Shown piece after piece: positions 62,024 to 64,000 of a DNA stretch of 64,000 nt. The number at the start of each line of letters is the position of its first letter. Position 1 is the stretch's first letter. The position numbers were made by a program, and so were the translations under genes. The DNA is from Natronobiforma cellulositropha (GTDB taxonomy: Archaea; Halobacteriota; Halobacteria; Halobacteriales; Natrialbaceae): positions 124,001 through 188,000 of the forward strand of contig NZ_JANZXN010000005.1 in NCBI RefSeq assembly GCF_025629245.1, in the 5' to 3' direction. Under the pieces are notes generated by a model, which was not told the DNA's origin, searched no databases, and was given only the letters and a program-made list of their open reading frames with translations.

Positions 62024-63304
62024 CTACCAGACGTCGACCCAGCCGAGCTGTGAAGCCCAGTTCTCGGGACCCGAGAGGGTAACGCGGAGGAAGTAGAATC
62101 CGTCGTCGACGGCGTCGGCAGTGTACTCGTAGTTGTCCCACCAGTGGCCGGGTTCGTCCTCGTCGTCGTGCGCCTCGCTGTAGCGGTCGCGGTCGGCCTC
62201 GACGGGGGTCCACTCGTCGCCGTCAGTGGAGACGGAAACGGCGATGTCGGTACCGTCGTCCGGGTGGTAGTGCGTCTCCACGCGGAACCCACCGATCGGT
62301 CGGTCGAAGCGGTAGATCACGTGCGCATCGTCGGCGTTGGCACGGTTCAGCCGCGAGGGGTCGGTCTCCCCGGTGGGCCGGGCGAACTGACCGTCGTTCG
62401 AGGTGTCCAGCCAGAGGTTGGCCAGATCGGACGACTCGTGGAGGGAGTCGATCGACGCGAGTCCGTCTTCGAACGGCAGCGAGTGGACCGTACCGAGGTC
62501 GTCGCGACTCGAGACCTCGAGGTGGCCCAGTTGCGGCGTCCAGTGTTCCTCACCCGAGAGCGTCAGCCTGAGGTAGGTCACGCCCTCGGGGGCGATGGCG
62601 GTGTACTCGTAGTTGTCCCACCAGTGGCCGGGTTCGTCCTCGTCGCCGTGCGCCTCGCTGTAGTGGTCGACGCCGACGTCGAGGGCGTCCCAGCGTTCGC
62701 CGTCGGCCGAGACCGAGAGGTCGATCGCACCGTCGAAGTCGGGGTGGACGTGACCCTCGAGACGGACGCGTCCGATCCGGTCGGTGAAGCCGAACACGAT
62801 GTGGGCGTGTCCGTTCTCCTGACGGTTCATCCGCGAGGGATCGGTCTCGGTCTCCGCACCGTCAGGCCTGGCGAACTGTGGGGTGCCCGTCGTATCGAAA
62901 CTGAGCGCTCCGTACGCCGAGGAGGCGTGAAGAGCCGCCATGTCGGTGAAATCCTCCTGGAACGGAAGGTCGTGGAGAATCTCACGACCGTCGTCCGTAT
63001 CGTCGCCAGCCCCATCGTCGATGTCCTCGTCACCGGTATTCGCACCGTCGCCGTCACCGTCGGTCTCCTCACCGTCTCCATCCCCGCTCGAGTCGTCGCC
63101 ACTGCCACCGAGGCCCGGAATCAGCCCCCGATCGTCGTCCTCGTCCGCTCCGCTGAGACAGCCACCGAGCGCCGCGAAGAGACCGGTACTACCGAGTGCG
63201 AGGAAGACGCGTCGGCCGGTCGGGTCGGGGGGAGTTCGGTCGGCCACCGAGCGTGGCTGTGCTCCCTCTTTCACAGTCGCGCTCGTGTGAGTGTCGTCGA
63301 TCAT
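62024..63304 (-). CDS. Tat lipoprotein with two repeated discoidin-like domains
   Basis: 426 residues. Tat signal with RR at 31-32 (GRRVFLALGSTGLFAALGGC), lipobox Cys49, then an Asp/Gly-rich linker (~52-105). Two homologous beta-rich domains follow (~110-250 and ~265-426); both contain YSEAH, DEDEPGHWWDNYEYTA and a FARP...SRMNR or SRLNR segment. They resemble F5/8-type (discoidin) carbohydrate- or lipid-binding modules. TATA-like GCTTATGCG 24-32 nt upstream of the ATG. Confidence 0.75.
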   Translation of the reverse strand: MIDDTHTSATVKEGAQPRSVADRTPPDPTGRRVFLALGSTGLFAALGGCLSGADEDDDRGLIPGLGGSGDDSSGDGDGEETDGDGDGANTGDEDIDDGAGDDTDDGREILHDLPFQEDFTDMAALHASSAYGALSFDTTGTPQFARPDGAETETDPSRMNRQENGHAHIVFGFTDRIGRVRLEGHVHPDFDGAIDLSVSADGERWDALDVGVDHYSEAHGDEDEPGHWWDNYEYTAIAPEGVTYLRLTLSGEEHWTPQLGHLEVSSRDDLGTVHSLPFEDGLASIDSLHESSDLANLWLDTSNDGQFARPTGETDPSRLNRANADDAHVIYRFDRPIGGFRVETHYHPDDGTDIAVSVSTDGDEWTPVEADRDRYSEAHDDEDEPGHWWDNYEYTADAVDDGFYFLRVTLSGPENWASQLGWVDVW

Positions 63305-63392
63305 CCAGCATGCAATACCGCTGGACGACGCATAAGCGCGCTGGCCGTTCGCCGCGGAGCGCGACGGCGACGATACACGGCCGAGAATCGCG

Positions 63393-64000
63393 TTACTCGA
63401 GGTCGCGCCAGGTGCGTTCGGGCACCCAGCCGAGCAGGCGTTCGGCCTTCTCGACGCTGATGAGCGTCTCGGTGCCCGAGAGCGGGGTGCGCACCTCGGC
63501 GTCGGGATAGAACTCCGCGGCGAGCGTCGCCGAATCGACGGTCATCGACGTGTCACCCGCGACCGCCCAGAACACCTCGTGGCCGTCGAACGCCGCCTCG
63601 ACTGCGTGGCGAGCGAGCGACGCTGCGTCCTCGATGTGGATGTACGAGAAGACCACGTCGCGCGTCGTGTGGTGCCAGGCGTCGTCGATACCCTCGAGCG
63701 TGCGGTCGGCTTCGACGAACGTCTCGCGCAACTCCTCGCTGGTGGCGACCCAGGGGTAGCGAAGCGACGAGATGGGTGGTGCGTCGGCCAGGCGGCCGAA
63801 GCCGTCGGCGGTCACCTCGAGTGCGTGTTTGCTCACTGCGTAGGGGTCCCGGGGGGTCACCGGATGGTCCTCGTCGACCGGGAGGTACTCGATTTCGGTC
63901 GGCTCCGCCTGGTAGGCCGCTCCCATCGCGTTGATGCTCGAGGCGAGGACGACCGACTCGAGACCGAGTTCGGTGGCCGCCTCGAGTACGTGATAGGAGG
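63393..64000 (-). CDS. NAD-dependent epimerase/dehydratase, 5' part outside window
   Basis: C-terminal ~200 residues of an extended SDR protein, open to the window edge. Visible: VVLASSINAMGAAYQAE, catalytic YAVSK (Tyr-x3-Lys), SSLRYPWVATSEELR, then the substrate part with FSYIHIEDAASLARHAVEAA. Such enzymes act on nucleotide sugars; the N-terminal NAD-binding GxxGxxG is not in the window. Confidence 0.85.
   Translation of the reverse strand, partial: SYHVLEAATELGLESVVLASSINAMGAAYQAEPTEIEYLPVDEDHPVTPRDPYAVSKHALEVTADGFGRLADAPPISSLRYPWVATSEELRETFVEADRTLEGIDDAWHHTTRDVVFSYIHIEDAASLARHAVEAAFDGHEVFWAVAGDTSMTVDSATLAAEFYPDAEVRTPLSGTETLISVEKAERLLGWVPERTWRDLE

Noticed and set aside
1-64000. tRNA, rRNA, RNase P or SRP RNA genes
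   Set aside because: I looked through the intergenic gaps and saw no cloverleaf with TTCGA arm or other diagnostic sequence. A covariance-model scan would be needed to exclude one fully.

Overview
The window is chromosomal DNA of a haloarchaeon (class Halobacteria, most like Natrialbales). The evidence is very high GC, acid-rich proteins, frequent CTCGAG, many apparently leaderless genes with a TATA-like box 24-33 nt before the start, and archaeal markers: DnaG-type primase, Kae1-Bud32 fusion, S24e/S27ae, the alternative heme pathway, PGF-CTERM and Tat lipoproteins. I found no rRNA, tRNA, CRISPR array or intact transposase.

Layout: 1-3.2 kb holds the end of an RND/MMPL exporter and an HFX_2341-type regulator. 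3.25-9.7 kb is an accessory island. Its ends are direct repeats, each carrying a tiny zinc-ribbon gene divergent from a structured-RNA candidate. Between them lie a DUF4157 effector, its partner gene, a second tandem copy of effector C-terminus plus partner, a DUF4157 remnant and a PLD-family gene. 10-15.9 kb: PadR regulator, DUF3311/SSS symporter, membrane-anchored HTH protein, dnaG, DUF92. 16-18.1 kb: cis-prenyltransferase (uppS) and a paralogue without catalytic residues. 18.2-21.8 kb: siroheme/heme operon (ahbAB, precorrin-2 dehydrogenase, hemA). 22-27 kb: pterin dehydratase, a paralogous pair of small membrane proteins, the third zinc-ribbon/RNA unit and uvrA. 27-31.3 kb: transporters, UspA. 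31.3-35.7 kb: candidate metal-handling locus (HTH, small membrane protein, His-rich beta-propeller lipoprotein, CopC-CopD). 35.7-44.8 kb: beta-propellers, rps24e-rps27ae-kae1/bud32, an HTH pair, hyuAB. 45.2-51.8 kb: one 2202-residue surface protein. 52-64 kb: rdgB, arsM, a possible toxin-antitoxin pair, acidic membrane proteins, a MOT1-like transporter, an AIR-synthase-like protein, thiDN, a two-domain lipoprotein and a truncated epimerase.

The most promising undescribed system is the zinc-ribbon/structured-RNA unit. It occurs three times (about 3.25-3.73, 9.15-9.70 and 23.42-23.85 kb), always divergent, with the TATA box of the RNA inside an inverted repeat, and with helices kept by compensatory changes while the reading frames through the RNA are not. 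Second is the duplicated toxin-like cassette, whose two copies are nearly identical except across the junction between effector and partner. All functions are read from sequence by eye; no database search was run.
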